In this document: positions 21,049 to 31,523 of the stretch, one piece after another
Layout: each line of letters begins with the position of its first letter
How positions within the stretch are numbered: the first letter of the stretch is position 1
From: Candidatus Peregrinibacteria bacterium
Lineage (GTDB): Bacteria; Patescibacteriota; Gracilibacteria; UBA1369
Direction of reading: 5' to 3'
Assembly: GCA_003153355.1 (NCBI GenBank)
Contig: PLYH01000006.1
Location: 70,902-134,901, forward strand
Length of the DNA: 64,000 nt
Translations under genes and position numbers: made by a program
Notes under the pieces: generated by a model
What the model was told of the DNA's origin: nothing
What the model saw: only the letters and a program-made list of their open reading frames with translations
Database searches by the model: none

Positions 21049-23394
21049 TCAGCCGAGCTTTGTTTTGATTTTCATGGCTAATTTGTGGCCTACAACCTGG
21101 GAAATTTCGTACATGGTCGCTTGTTTTAAGCCTTCTGGTGATCCAAAGGCCTGCAAAAGTTTTATTTTCAGCTCAGGACCTATACCTTCGATAGTGTCCA
21201 GAATCGAACTTGTGGTTGCTTTCAATCTGAGGTTTTGATGATAGCTTACTGCAAAACGGTGAGCTTCATTGCGGATGTGCTGAATAAGTAAACTGATGGG
21301 ATCGGACTGTTCGAGTTTTATGGGATTTGGATTTCCAGGCAGATAGATCTCCTCTTCCCTTTTAGCGAGAGAAATCATTGGAATTTTGAGTTCATATTTG
21401 ACCATAGCTTTCATCGCAGAGCTGAGCTGGCCTTTTCCTCCGTCGATAACGATCAGGTCGGGAATTTTCTTGAAAGATTTATCATCAATATATTTGGTTT
21501 TGTCGAAACAGAGATAGGTCATGTTATTTATCTGAGGAAATTCGTCAGGAAGTTTTTGGATGTGCTGGAACCCTGCTTCTTCAAAAACTGGCACCTGATC
21601 ATCTGGGGAGTTGTAATAGACACGCGACGCCTTGGTTTTTTCAATGATTTTTTTTACGAGAATACTCAGATCAATCCGTTCATCCAATTGAAGATTTTCG
21701 ATGAGGTGGCGTTTAGCAGGAGTTATTTTTACCTGGATGAATCCGATGTTTTTGTTTTCTTTTTCAACGATGAAAAAGTTTAGTGCCGGTTCGGGTGTTT
21801 TTTCGTTTAAGATAAGGCCGGTTTTTTCCGAAATGATTTTAAGCTCTTTTTTGGTGGCTTTTTTAAGTTTAAAATCGGCTGCGGCTTTGGAAGGTTTTAA
21901 ATATTTCAGACGGCGGGTCAAAGTTTCTTCCATTGATGCAAAGTCATTCGGAGCGCCGGATTCCTCCTGATGGAGTTTGAATTTGCGGTAATCCTCTTTT
22001 TTGGGAAAACCTTTTTCAAAGACGGTCATGGAGCTTACGGTTTCCGTTCCGCCAAAATGTGAGATGTCGTAACATTCCAAACGGTATGGCATCTTTGGAA
22101 GATTAAGGAGATCTTTGAGATCTTCAAGAGCCTGTTCACGGCTGCCTTTTTCCGCACCCTGCCATTTGATCTGGCTTTGGCGGGCAAAACTCTGTGCGTT
22201 TTCCAGAGAAAGATCGAGCAGGTGGTTTTTTTTGCCGCGTTCCGGAATGATGATGCCTACTTTTTGTCCTTTCATCTGACTGAGCCATTCTTCCAGGGTG
22301 TCTTTATCTTCAATTTCGTGCGGGATGAGCACTTCTTTTGGCAGATCCGTGGCTTTTTCGTAGTATTGTTCAATGAAAGCGTTTAAAGCATCGCTGTTGT
22401 TGGTTTCTCCGTTCTGCGGAGCCTTGAAAATAAAATTTTCCTGGTCGATCAGTTTGCCGCGGCGCAGCTGGAAAAGGTTGAAATAAAGTTTGTCTTCCTG
22501 CTCGACATAATTAATGATGTCGAGATCTTTCTGGCGGGGATCGCTGATGCGCTGCGGTTCGATGATGTCTTCCACCGCTTTGAGTTTATCGCGGATGGCT
22601 CCGGCGATTTCAAACTTTTTCTCGGCTGCCGCCTGGAGCATTTCTTCTTTAATCTGATCGATGATGTCTTCGTGTTTTCCTTCCAGAAATTCGATCACTT
22701 TCTGAATGATTTTTTGGTACTCTTCAGGACTTACCGAAGTCATGCACGGGCCCAGGCAATGCTTGGTATGATAGCGAAGATTGGCTTCGGTCATCAGCAT
22801 CGATTTTTTGTTTTCGCCGTACACTCCGTAATCGATGGCCATGGAACAGTTTTTAAACGGAAAAACCCTCTTCAAGACTTTGAGGGTTTTAATGACTTTA
22901 TGGGCCGCGGTTTTGGGACCGATGTATCTGGCTTTGTCTTTTTGGACTTTGCGCACCAGATAAATACGAGGGTAAGGCTCCTGAACGGTTATTTTGATGT
23001 AAATGTAGTTTTTATCGTCCTTCATCAGGACGTTGTATTTTGGACGCAGTTCTTTAATCAGGTTGGTTTCCAGAAAAAGAGCTTCGAGCTCAGTGCCGAC
23101 TTCAATGTATTCGATGTCTGCAATCTGTTCGATCATTTTCAGCGTGCGGGTCTCTTTATCCGTTTTGCTTTGAAAATAACTGGAAACCCTGTGTTTAAGG
23201 TTTTTGGCTTTTCCAACATAAATCACCTGACCGTCAGAGCTTTTCATTTTATAGACGCCGGGTTTGTTCGGAATGTTCTTCAGGATGTGGTCCAGGTATT
23301 GCTGGCGGTCTTTGACTTCTGTTGGCATGTTTTGCTTGGTTGGGTTTGATTGGCTTTGAAAAGTCCGGTCTCTAGTATAAGCTTTTTTTGGCAT
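21049..23394 (-). CDS. uvrC: Excinuclease ABC subunit C with extra inserted domain (start probably 23328)
   Basis: GIY-YIG NKPGVYKMKSSDGQVIYVGKAKNLKHRVSSYF, UVR motif, ECYDISHFGGTETVSSMTVFEKG, LIVIDGGKGQLSSA, C-terminal HhH. Confidence 0.95.
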   Translation of the reverse strand: MPKKAYTRDRTFQSQSNPTKQNMPTEVKDRQQYLDHILKNIPNKPGVYKMKSSDGQVIYVGKAKNLKHRVSSYFQSKTDKETRTLKMIEQIADIEYIEVGTELEALFLETNLIKELRPKYNVLMKDDKNYIYIKITVQEPYPRIYLVRKVQKDKARYIGPKTAAHKVIKTLKVLKRVFPFKNCSMAIDYGVYGENKKSMLMTEANLRYHTKHCLGPCMTSVSPEEYQKIIQKVIEFLEGKHEDIIDQIKEEMLQAAAEKKFEIAGAIRDKLKAVEDIIEPQRISDPRQKDLDIINYVEQEDKLYFNLFQLRRGKLIDQENFIFKAPQNGETNNSDALNAFIEQYYEKATDLPKEVLIPHEIEDKDTLEEWLSQMKGQKVGIIIPERGKKNHLLDLSLENAQSFARQSQIKWQGAEKGSREQALEDLKDLLNLPKMPYRLECYDISHFGGTETVSSMTVFEKGFPKKEDYRKFKLHQEESGAPNDFASMEETLTRRLKYLKPSKAAADFKLKKATKKELKIISEKTGLILNEKTPEPALNFFIVEKENKNIGFIQVKITPAKRHLIENLQLDERIDLSILVKKIIEKTKASRVYYNSPDDQVPVFEEAGFQHIQKLPDEFPQINNMTYLCFDKTKYIDDKSFKKIPDLIVIDGGKGQLSSAMKAMVKYELKIPMISLAKREEEIYLPGNPNPIKLEQSDPISLLIQHIRNEAHRFAVSYHQNLRLKATTSSILDTIEGIGPELKIKLLQAFGSPEGLKQATMYEISQVVGHKLAMKIKTKLG

Positions 23395-23406
23395 TTGTGC
23401 ACTGTT

Positions 23407-24324
23407 ATGAAGTTCCCACTTTCTTCGCTTAAAGAACGCTGCTTGGCCACTCTGGCCTATTTTGATCTTTTTGATTATCCTCTGACGTTTGATGAGCTTA
23501 AGCGTTATTTTTTGGGTGAGCAGCCCTCTCCTCAGACATTAAAAGATTTTCTAGATGCCAATACTTCGGTTATCAATTCGCAGGACGACTATTATTTTTT
23601 GCATGGACGGGAACATATTATTCTCCAACGTGAACATCGTGAAAAAATTTCCCAGCAGTATTGGAAAAAGGTAAGGACTTATTTGCCTTTCATCCAGCTT
23701 GTTCCTTTTTTGAAGATGGTCGGAGTATGCAATACGCTGGCTATTAATAATGCAACGAAGGAAAGCGATATCGATCTTTTTATCGTGGCGAAAACCGGCC
23801 GGCTTTTTTGGGTCAGGTTTTGCACCGTGGTTTTATTCAGCCTCCTTGGCGTGAGAAGGCATGGTCATAAAACTGCCGGACGGTTTTGTCTCAGTTTTTA
23901 TGTCGATGAAAGCGCTTTGAACCTTCATAGCGTTCAGGCGGGAGAGGACGATATTTATCTTCCTTTCTGGATTCTAACGATGAAGCCTTTGTACGGACGT
24001 GCAACTTATGAAAAGTTCGTGAAAGAAAATTTGTGGGTTGAAAAATATTTCGGAAGGACGCTCTCCGTTGCCAAGGATTTTTGGAAGCCGAACGCTTTGC
24101 GTTTTTTCGGCTTGCTGAGGGAACTTATTTTTAAAGGAAAATTGGGCGATTTTTTTGAAAGGAAACTTCAATCCGCCCAGATGAAACGCCACGCTCACCA
24201 TGCTGCTCATTTGCCTTCAGAAGCTTCGGTCGTGGTCAGCGGGCACATGCTTAAATTTCACAACATTGACCGGAGAAAGGACATTGCCCTCCGTTTCGAA
24301 AAGAAGCTGAATGAACTGTTTTGA
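23407..24324 (+). CDS. Predicted nucleotidyltransferase-like protein
   Basis: NNATKESDIDLFIV (pol-beta-like DxD); start moved to ATG 23407 from the ORF start at 23350. Confidence 0.6.
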   Translation: MKFPLSSLKERCLATLAYFDLFDYPLTFDELKRYFLGEQPSPQTLKDFLDANTSVINSQDDYYFLHGREHIILQREHREKISQQYWKKVRTYLPFIQLVPFLKMVGVCNTLAINNATKESDIDLFIVAKTGRLFWVRFCTVVLFSLLGVRRHGHKTAGRFCLSFYVDESALNLHSVQAGEDDIYLPFWILTMKPLYGRATYEKFVKENLWVEKYFGRTLSVAKDFWKPNALRFFGLLRELIFKGKLGDFFERKLQSAQMKRHAHHAAHLPSEASVVVSGHMLKFHNIDRRKDIALRFEKKLNELF

Positions 24325-24352
24325 AGAAGAGATGGTGCTGGAGTACCGGGCT

Positions 24353-25762
24353 TTATTTCTTTTTCAGCTCTTTTTTCGGAAATTTGTTTTTATAAATCAT
24401 GCGGATTCCCGTGCCGGTAAAATCGTATTTTTTGCGGATTTCGTTTTCCAGATAACGGCGGTATGAGAAATGGAAAGCTCGTTCATCATTGACCAAAAAC
24501 GTAAATGCGGGCGGATTGATTCCCGTCTGTTCCATGGCATAAATTTTTGGAGTTGTGATAGTCGTTTTCGGCGGAATGTGGCGGTGTGTGACCTCCTTCA
24601 AGAAGCCTTCAAGTTCGTCATGGTTGATCTGTTTGAATCTTTCACGATAGATCTGGTGTGCGAGTTCAAGAATCTTTCCGGTGTTTTTATTTTTAAGTGC
24701 GGAAACAAAAAGCACGGGAACCCATGGGAGAAAATCGAAGCGGTGCCGGAGAACGCGGACAAAACGGTTGCGTTCGGCTTCAGCATCTTTCATGAGATCA
24801 GATTTATTGACGATGAGCAGCAGGCCTTTTTTTGCATCCTGTGCATAAGAGGAAATGTGGAGATCCTGTTTGCGGATTCCTCTTTGATAATCCAAAATCA
24901 GACAAACCACATCGGTGCGTTCAATCGCTTCCAGGGAACGCAATGCGCTCAATTTTTCAAGTCCCGGAGCAATCTTGCCGCGCCGTCGCAAACCGGCGGT
25001 ATCGATCAAGTTATATTTTTGTTCGTTGTAGGTGACTTCCGTATCAGTGGCGTCACGAGTGGTGCCGGCGACTTCGGAAACTATCAGTTTTTCTTTCCCT
25101 AAAATCGCATTCACCAGTGAGGATTTTCCGGCATTCGGTATTCCAATAAAACAGATGTGGACAGCATTTTCTTTCCGTTCAGCCCTTTCCTGCTGTTTTT
25201 TCCATCCGGTTTTCTTAAGCGTTTCGGCGAGGGTTTCGCGCAGTTCTTCAATACCGATTTTATGGATGGCTGAAACTTTAAGAGGTTCGCCGAAACCCAG
25301 ACTTGTCATCTCGTGAACATTTTCTTCCATGCCGGGATGGTCGCATTTATTGGCGATGAAGACGATATTTTTTCCGGATTTACGAAGTAAGTTTGCGGCT
25401 TCGTAATCATTTGCAGTCAGCCCTTCAGCGACATCAACGACAAAAAGAATCAGATCTGCTTCGTTCATGGCAATCCTGGCCTGGCTTTGAATGTCCGCTT
25501 CGATATTTTCTTTTTTACCGTATTCCAAACCTCCCGTATCCACCAGGATCGCCGGAATTCCGTCCATGTCGATCTGGAAATAGATGCGGTCGCGCGTGGT
25601 GCCGGCCTGTTCATGAGTTACTGCCAGTCTTTTTCGGATCAAACGGTTAAAAAGGCTTGATTTACCTACATTCGGGCGTCCGACAATCGCAATGATCGGA
25701 ATGGAATGTTCAGGCATGAGTGGACTTTTTTTTGCTTTCATACTCTTGTATAGTAGATTCAT
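24353..25762 (-). CDS. der: Ribosome-associated GTPase Der (EngA)
   Basis: Two GTPase domains: VGRPNVGKSSLFNRL and IGIPNAGKSSLVNAILG, KH-like C-terminus. Confidence 0.96.
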   Translation of the reverse strand: MNLLYKSMKAKKSPLMPEHSIPIIAIVGRPNVGKSSLFNRLIRKRLAVTHEQAGTTRDRIYFQIDMDGIPAILVDTGGLEYGKKENIEADIQSQARIAMNEADLILFVVDVAEGLTANDYEAANLLRKSGKNIVFIANKCDHPGMEENVHEMTSLGFGEPLKVSAIHKIGIEELRETLAETLKKTGWKKQQERAERKENAVHICFIGIPNAGKSSLVNAILGKEKLIVSEVAGTTRDATDTEVTYNEQKYNLIDTAGLRRRGKIAPGLEKLSALRSLEAIERTDVVCLILDYQRGIRKQDLHISSYAQDAKKGLLLIVNKSDLMKDAEAERNRFVRVLRHRFDFLPWVPVLFVSALKNKNTGKILELAHQIYRERFKQINHDELEGFLKEVTHRHIPPKTTITTPKIYAMEQTGINPPAFTFLVNDERAFHFSYRRYLENEIRKKYDFTGTGIRMIYKNKFPKKELKKK

Positions 25763-26429
25763 GGGCTTTGAGGTTCAAAGAGTACATCAACTTTCGAATG
25801 AAATAAAGCGGGTTTGCAAACAGGTCCAGCGCAATCCCGAAGATATTACTGTGCTTGCCGCAGTTAAGTATGCAACTTTAGACCAGGCGAATACGCTTAT
25901 TTCTGCAGGAATAAAAGTCATTGGAGAAAATAAAGTTCAGGACGCACAAAAGCGTTTTCCTCATTTATTGCCTTGTGAACGCCATTTCATCGGGAGTTTG
26001 CAAACCAATAAGGTCAAAGCGGCTGTAAAACTTTTTCAGATGATCGAATCGGTGGACAGAGTTGAACTTGCTGAGGCAATTGAACAGGAATGCGAAAAAC
26101 TCAACAAAAGGATGCCCGTGCTGATCGAGGTGAATGTTGCCAAGGATGCCCAAAAACATGGCGTCCAGCCTTCGGAAACGTTTGAATTCGTCCGGGAGAT
26201 CGCAAAGTTCTGGCATTTGCAGATCCGCGGGCTGATGACAATCGTTCCTTATTTCGAAAACCCGGAAGATGCGCGAGGATATTTCCGCATGATGAAAAGT
26301 TTGTTTGAACTTTGTCGCAGGCAGTTTAAGGGGTTTGAAATTTTATCGATGGGCATGAGTCATGACTTTACCGTGGCAATTGAGGAAGGTTCAACTGAAG
26401 TCAGGATCGGCAGATACTTTTTTGAATAG
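25761..26429 (+). CDS. YggS-family PLP-dependent protein
   Basis: LAAVKYATLDQANTLISAGIKVIGENKVQDAQKRFP; HFIGSLQTNKVK; LSMGMSHDFTVAIEEGSTEVRIG. Confidence 0.92.
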   Translation: MGFEVQRVHQLSNEIKRVCKQVQRNPEDITVLAAVKYATLDQANTLISAGIKVIGENKVQDAQKRFPHLLPCERHFIGSLQTNKVKAAVKLFQMIESVDRVELAEAIEQECEKLNKRMPVLIEVNVAKDAQKHGVQPSETFEFVREIAKFWHLQIRGLMTIVPYFENPEDARGYFRMMKSLFELCRRQFKGFEILSMGMSHDFTVAIEEGSTEVRIGRYFFE

Positions 26430-26493
26430 CGTATTGGCCTTTGAGATTTTCATGGGATTCTGCTATGATACGCTTAAATTTTATTTCGTTGTT

Positions 26494-27000
26494 ATGAGAA
26501 AGTTTTTTCAACGTTTTGCGGCTATCGTTCTTTTTCTTGGAGCTACGTTTATTCCTTTTGCGCCGGTTATTGCACAGACGCCAGCCGGTTCTACGCCGGG
26601 TGTTCAGTTTTCACTTTTGCCTCAAACAACCAAAAATTTAAGCGACTGCAATGCACTCATGGCTACATTTGAAGCGGCTCCGGACGTCGGAGCCACTCAG
26701 AGTTCGATGCTGAAAGGAACAGCGGGAAGCGATACTCTTGGATGTGCCATCAAAACCGGGAAAATCACTTTCAGTATGATCCCCTATTTCGTCACTTATG
26801 TTACGAATTTTCTTTTAGGGCTATCAGGCCTGATCAGTGTTCTTTTTATCGTCATAGGCGGCTATCATTATGTGATTGGCGGTCTTTCAGAAGAAAAAGA
26901 GAAAGGAAAGCAGACCATTATGCACGCGCTGATGGGCATGGGCGTATCGCTTTTGGCATGGACAATCGTAACAGTTCTTATCAATGCCGTTACCGGCTAA
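26494..27000 (+). CDS. Small secreted/membrane protein, VirB2/TrbC-pilin-like
   Basis: Signal peptide plus two TM segments: LLGLSGLISVLFIVIGGYHYVIGG...KQTIMHALMGMGVSLLAWTIVTVLI. Confidence 0.6.
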   Translation: MRKFFQRFAAIVLFLGATFIPFAPVIAQTPAGSTPGVQFSLLPQTTKNLSDCNALMATFEAAPDVGATQSSMLKGTAGSDTLGCAIKTGKITFSMIPYFVTYVTNFLLGLSGLISVLFIVIGGYHYVIGGLSEEKEKGKQTIMHALMGMGVSLLAWTIVTVLINAVTG

Positions 27001-27015
27001 TCCTTTTTTAAAAAT

Positions 27016-28206
27016 ATGAAAAAGAAAAATCCCCTCCATAAAATCCTGACCGGAACCCGCAGTCGTTTTTCAGACTTTCAATCAAAAATGAGTCATCTCA
27101 AAAAGCAACACGAGAAAAAATTGGACAAACCGGTTGCCGGTCTTCCAAAGTCTTCGCTTAAAGAAATGGACAAAGTCGTTCTGGAAGTTTCCGCAGGCAC
27201 CATAGCAAAATCGACGGCAGTAGTTTTGCTGCTTTTGCTTTTTTTGTTTTTTCTTTATCAAATCAACCAGATATTGGTTCTTTTGTTCGTTTCATTTTTG
27301 CTGGCTGCGGCTCTGGACCCGATCGTCGATTATCTTCAGGACCGAAAAGTTCCAAGAGGCTTCGGTGTATTGATCATTTATGTCGTTATTTTTTGCATTT
27401 TAGGCATATCGCTTTCGAGCATCATTCCGCTGGTTGCGAAACAGGTCGTGGATATCGGGAAATCGGTTGTGGATTTCGTTCAGAACCTGACTTCCAATTC
27501 AGCTCCCTCTTCGCCTTTGGCTCAGCAGCTTAAACCGCTTTTTGATCAGATTTACCATGCCATCGACATTAAAACAGCCGCAGAACAGATACAATCGGCA
27601 CTTCAGGCTCTTGGGACTCAGCTGGTGAATATTTCTTTCGGGCTCATCAATCTGGTGCTTGTATTAATCCTTACCTTCTTTATGACCGTTGAAGAGCGTG
27701 CTCTTCATGATTTCTTTCTGTCGCTTTTTCCTTCAAAGTACGGCGATTATATTTCGACCCGCATGGAAGCGGTGAAAGTAAAGATCGGCTTCTGGCTCCG
27801 TGGACAGTTATTACTTTCTTTGGTTGCGGGCGTTCTTACTTACATCGGCCTTTTGGTTTTGAATGTTGATTATGCACTGACATTATCCGTCATAGCAGGC
27901 ATCTTAATGGTCATTCCGGTTTTAGGCAGAGTTTTTGCTTTGCTGTTTACTTTGCCGGTTGTTTTGAATCAGTCGCCTCTTCTGGCTTTGTGGGTGGCGA
28001 TCTATTATCTGATTCTCCAGCAGGTTGAAAATAACCTCATCACTCCGTATATCATGAACAAGGCGGTGGGATTGAGCCCGATCATTATTATTTTTGCCAT
28101 GCTGGTCGGTCAGCAGTACCTGGGCATTTTAGGCCTCGTTATTTCAATTCCGATCGCAACGTCCGTGGCGATTTTCGTCAAGGATTATATGGAAAAGGCT
28201 AAATAG
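27016..28206 (+). CDS. AI-2E family transporter (PF01594-type permease)
   Basis: TM pattern and LAAALDPIVDYLQDRKVPRGFGVLIIY, VENNLITPYIMNKAVGLSPIIIIFAMLVG. Confidence 0.88.
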   Translation: MKKKNPLHKILTGTRSRFSDFQSKMSHLKKQHEKKLDKPVAGLPKSSLKEMDKVVLEVSAGTIAKSTAVVLLLLLFLFFLYQINQILVLLFVSFLLAAALDPIVDYLQDRKVPRGFGVLIIYVVIFCILGISLSSIIPLVAKQVVDIGKSVVDFVQNLTSNSAPSSPLAQQLKPLFDQIYHAIDIKTAAEQIQSALQALGTQLVNISFGLINLVLVLILTFFMTVEERALHDFFLSLFPSKYGDYISTRMEAVKVKIGFWLRGQLLLSLVAGVLTYIGLLVLNVDYALTLSVIAGILMVIPVLGRVFALLFTLPVVLNQSPLLALWVAIYYLILQQVENNLITPYIMNKAVGLSPIIIIFAMLVGQQYLGILGLVISIPIATSVAIFVKDYMEKAK

Positions 28207-29386
28207 TTTTTCCGATGGTCTTGAAAATTTCCAGTGTTGCCGTCGCGCAATTCTTCCAGTTGAACTTCGCAGCCTGGATCTCCATGTTTTTTTTCAATAC
28301 AGCGCGTACATCCGGTTCCTGAATTTTTTCAAGGGCATCGGAAATAGCATCAAAAAAGTTGGGGTTCACGAGCAGGGCGGCGTTACCAACAACTTCGGGC
28401 ATGGAGCTTGTATTTGAAGTTATGATTGGTGTTCCGCATTTCATCGCTTCCAGCAGCGGCAAGCCGAATCCTTCAAAAAGAGAAGGGTATAAAAAGCAGT
28501 CAGCCTGCTGAATGACCGCAGCTTTGTCGTTTTCATCAATGAATCCGGTGAACATAATGTCCGGATGACTGTCGTGCATGACTTTTGAAAAAATTTTGCT
28601 GTTTTTTGATCCCGCGATGACGAGTTTCGCTTCATCTTTTGGATTGAGCCTTTTGTAGACTATGAATCCCTTCACCATGTTCTGAATATTTTTGCGGGGT
28701 TCAATCGTTGAAAGAAAAAGAAAGTATCTCTGCGGAAGATTATAACGCCTCCGAACGTGCATAATTTTTTTTTCATTTAAATTTTCTCCAAAATCGTCGC
28801 TGATGCCTTCATGAATAACCGTTATCTTTTCTTCCGGTATTCTGTAGGTTTCCATCAGGTCGCTTTTTGTAAAGGAAGATACAGCTATAAGATGGTTGCT
28901 GGTTTTAATCTCACGTTTAGGGTTCATGAGTTTGTACCAAAGACGTGTTTTTCGTGAAAAGAATTTTTTAAAGTGCTGGAAAGAAAGATCATGAATGACC
29001 GTTATTTTTTTGACTTTTCTGCTGATTTTGCTTGGCCGCAGATCAGGGAAAAAGAAAATATCGATCTTGTTGTTTTTCATCGTTGAAGGAGCCTTTTCAG
29101 GATGTTTTTTGAGGTGTTTGATGATAAATTTATCAAGCTTGGGATAGCGGAAAAAGCATAACCCGACGTTTAAAAGTTTGTTGGGGATTTTTGTCTGAAT
29201 CACTGAAACGTTTTTTCTTTGGAAATCAGGAAGGCTGAAACTTACATTTCTCCTGGCGTTGGCAAAAAGGATGTAGGAGTTTTCCTGATCACACGCAAAA
29301 AGTTCAGGAAGAAGATTAAGCAGATATACTTCCACTCCGCTCAAATTGCCTTCCATCAGCGGACGAATATCGATGACAATATTCAT
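28199..29386 (-). CDS. Glycosyltransferase family 4
   Basis: STIEPRKNIQNMVKGF, PSLFEGFGLPLLEAMKCGTPIITSNTSSMPEVVGNAALLVNP. Confidence 0.9.
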   Translation of the reverse strand: MNIVIDIRPLMEGNLSGVEVYLLNLLPELFACDQENSYILFANARRNVSFSLPDFQRKNVSVIQTKIPNKLLNVGLCFFRYPKLDKFIIKHLKKHPEKAPSTMKNNKIDIFFFPDLRPSKISRKVKKITVIHDLSFQHFKKFFSRKTRLWYKLMNPKREIKTSNHLIAVSSFTKSDLMETYRIPEEKITVIHEGISDDFGENLNEKKIMHVRRRYNLPQRYFLFLSTIEPRKNIQNMVKGFIVYKRLNPKDEAKLVIAGSKNSKIFSKVMHDSHPDIMFTGFIDENDKAAVIQQADCFLYPSLFEGFGLPLLEAMKCGTPIITSNTSSMPEVVGNAALLVNPNFFDAISDALEKIQEPDVRAVLKKNMEIQAAKFNWKNCATATLEIFKTIGKTI

Positions 29387-30366
29387 GCTTCAACGATGAT
29401 GAGATCAAACGACGGTGAAATCAGGGTTTCGATTTTGCGCAGATCTTCAATAGAGGTTTTTCCCAGCGCGCAGACGATCACATGATGATCGTGAGCTGAT
29501 ATTTTTAAACTTTCGTCAGGAAAATGTACGGAGCTCAGGGTTTTATTCGGAACAAGATTTTCCATTGATTTGGTAAGTTTGTGAACCTGAGATTCAGTGG
29601 AAATATATTGAATGTTTTTCCCTTCGGTTTTTGACAGGTATGCGCTGAAGAATTGAAGTTTTTGATGCTGGTTGTCAAAACCCGGTAACCGTTCCACCGG
29701 TTTTTTCCTTAAAATTTCGGATGCCAGTTCAGGGGAAGATATTTTTCTTAAAAAATATTCATAACCGTATAAAGCGAATGACGCTACGATCAAACCTCCC
29801 AAAATTCCTACGAGGAGGAAGAGGATAAGAGATAAAGGTTTTTTCTGAATGTTAGCTTCAAGGATCGCCGCCTGGAATTTCGTGCCTGTTTTATTGTCGT
29901 ATGTCTGAATTTCATTGTTCAGTTCGTCTTTGACCGTCTGGCTCAGCATGTTTGCCTGATCCTGGGTCGCGGCGTCAAAAGTGACAACCACATTTTGTTT
30001 CTGCTGATTTGATGCGCTGATATCGCTGATTATTCCGGTTTTTTGGCTCAACTGGTCAAGAAATTGCGGGTTTTTAAACCAGCCCTGAACGGTCTGACTG
30101 AATTGATCAGAGGCCTGGACGTTTTCAAAAATGTTCGTTGGATTGTTTTGGAGATTCGGTTCCTGAACTGTCCCGATACTTACGAAAACAGTCGATGAAA
30201 AAGGTTTGGTGTTTTTCCATTGGACAAGGATAACCGAACTTAAGGCCACAAGCGCCGTTATGATGAATCCCGGGAGCCATCGGCGCCGGATCATCGCCAA
30301 ATAATCAATAAAAGTCATAATGTCGTAAGTTATTTGATCGCCATCTCTTTTTGCCATGTTTCCCAT
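29383..30366 (-). CDS. Wzz/chain-length-determinant-like protein
   Basis: Two TM segments flanking a periplasmic loop, FIDYLAMIRRRWLPGFIITALVALSSVI; flanked by glycosyltransferases. Confidence 0.7.
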   Translation of the reverse strand: MGNMAKRDGDQITYDIMTFIDYLAMIRRRWLPGFIITALVALSSVILVQWKNTKPFSSTVFVSIGTVQEPNLQNNPTNIFENVQASDQFSQTVQGWFKNPQFLDQLSQKTGIISDISASNQQKQNVVVTFDAATQDQANMLSQTVKDELNNEIQTYDNKTGTKFQAAILEANIQKKPLSLILFLLVGILGGLIVASFALYGYEYFLRKISSPELASEILRKKPVERLPGFDNQHQKLQFFSAYLSKTEGKNIQYISTESQVHKLTKSMENLVPNKTLSSVHFPDESLKISAHDHHVIVCALGKTSIEDLRKIETLISPSFDLIIVEA

Positions 30367-31454
30367 TTTTTCTCAAGGAAATCGATGATTTTTTCGTTGA
30401 AAATTTTGCGGTCAAAAGTTTCGGCATGATCACGTATAACGTTTGGATCAAATTTCATCGTTTCAAATTTTTCAACTGCCCCCTGCAGCGATAACGGGTT
30501 TTGTTCCTGAAAAAAAAGACCGGTCTTTTTATCAACGACGGTTTCAAGGCCTCCTCCTTTACTGTATGCGATGACCGGACAGCCTGACGCCATGGCTTCA
30601 AGCGGAGTTATTCCGAAATCTTCGATTTGAGGGAAAATCAGGGCTTTGGCCTTCGAATAAAGTTCGCAGAGTTTTTGATCGCTGACGCGTCCCAGGAATT
30701 CAACGTTGCTATTTGCCATCTGGGCAAGTTTTTTGTAAGAAATTCCGGTACCGACGATCTTCAGGGGAAGTCCGAGTTTGTTGAAAGCGTCGATAATCAG
30801 ATCGAATCTTTTATACGGCGTTAATCTCCCGACGGCCAGGTAAAAATTTTCGCGCTGGTTTCCCGCTTTAAAGTTTTTGCTGTCTACAAAGGGATAAATG
30901 ACGCTTGAAGTCCTGCGGTAGTATTTATAAATGCGGTTTTGGATGTGTTTGGAGTTGGCGACAAAATAGTCCACACGGTCGGCACTCAGACGGTCCCACA
31001 TGCGGATTTTATGCATAAAAAAAGGAGCCATCTTTTTTATGAACGGATTGATTTCGTATTCGCGGATGTAGGCGTGACTGTTTTCCCAGGCGTAGCGCAT
31101 CGGAGAGTGGCAGTATGAAACATGGAGGGTTTCAGGTTTGGTAATAATACCCTTCGCGCATGAGTGCGAGCTTGAAATGACAATGTCATAAGCGTTTAAA
31201 TCGAACTGTTCGAATACTGACGGCATAAAACCCAGGTATAACTGGTGTTTATACTTAGCCCATGGCATATGCTGCAGATAGGAAGTGTGAATGACTGCAT
31301 TTTCAAACCCGGGCATGCGGTCCCGGTTATAAATGGACGTGTAAATGGGCGCTTTAGGAAACAGCTGGTGCAAAGCTAAAATTACTTTTTCAGCACCGCC
31401 GGAATTTGTCAGCCAGTCACAGACCAACGCAATCTTGAGATGTTTAAGCGACAT
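30330..31454 (-). CDS. Glycosyltransferase family 4
   Basis: IALVCDWLTNSGGAEKVILALHQLFP, VGRLTPYKRFDLIIDAFNKL, PQIEDFGITPLEAMASGCPVIAYSKGGGLETV. Confidence 0.92.
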   Translation of the reverse strand: MSLKHLKIALVCDWLTNSGGAEKVILALHQLFPKAPIYTSIYNRDRMPGFENAVIHTSYLQHMPWAKYKHQLYLGFMPSVFEQFDLNAYDIVISSSHSCAKGIITKPETLHVSYCHSPMRYAWENSHAYIREYEINPFIKKMAPFFMHKIRMWDRLSADRVDYFVANSKHIQNRIYKYYRRTSSVIYPFVDSKNFKAGNQRENFYLAVGRLTPYKRFDLIIDAFNKLGLPLKIVGTGISYKKLAQMANSNVEFLGRVSDQKLCELYSKAKALIFPQIEDFGITPLEAMASGCPVIAYSKGGGLETVVDKKTGLFFQEQNPLSLQGAVEKFETMKFDPNVIRDHAETFDRKIFNEKIIDFLEKKWETWQKEMAIK

Positions 31455-31523
31455 GAAGATAAGGGCATTTTGGTATGCCCCTATGATAGGGATTTTTCGG
31501 TGATGCGTAAAGAGAAGGTGCGC

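Noticed and set aside
22672-23349. 225-aa plus-strand ORF antisense to uvrC
   Set aside because: Shadow ORF of a clearly conserved gene; composition not protein-like (Phe/His-rich), no motif
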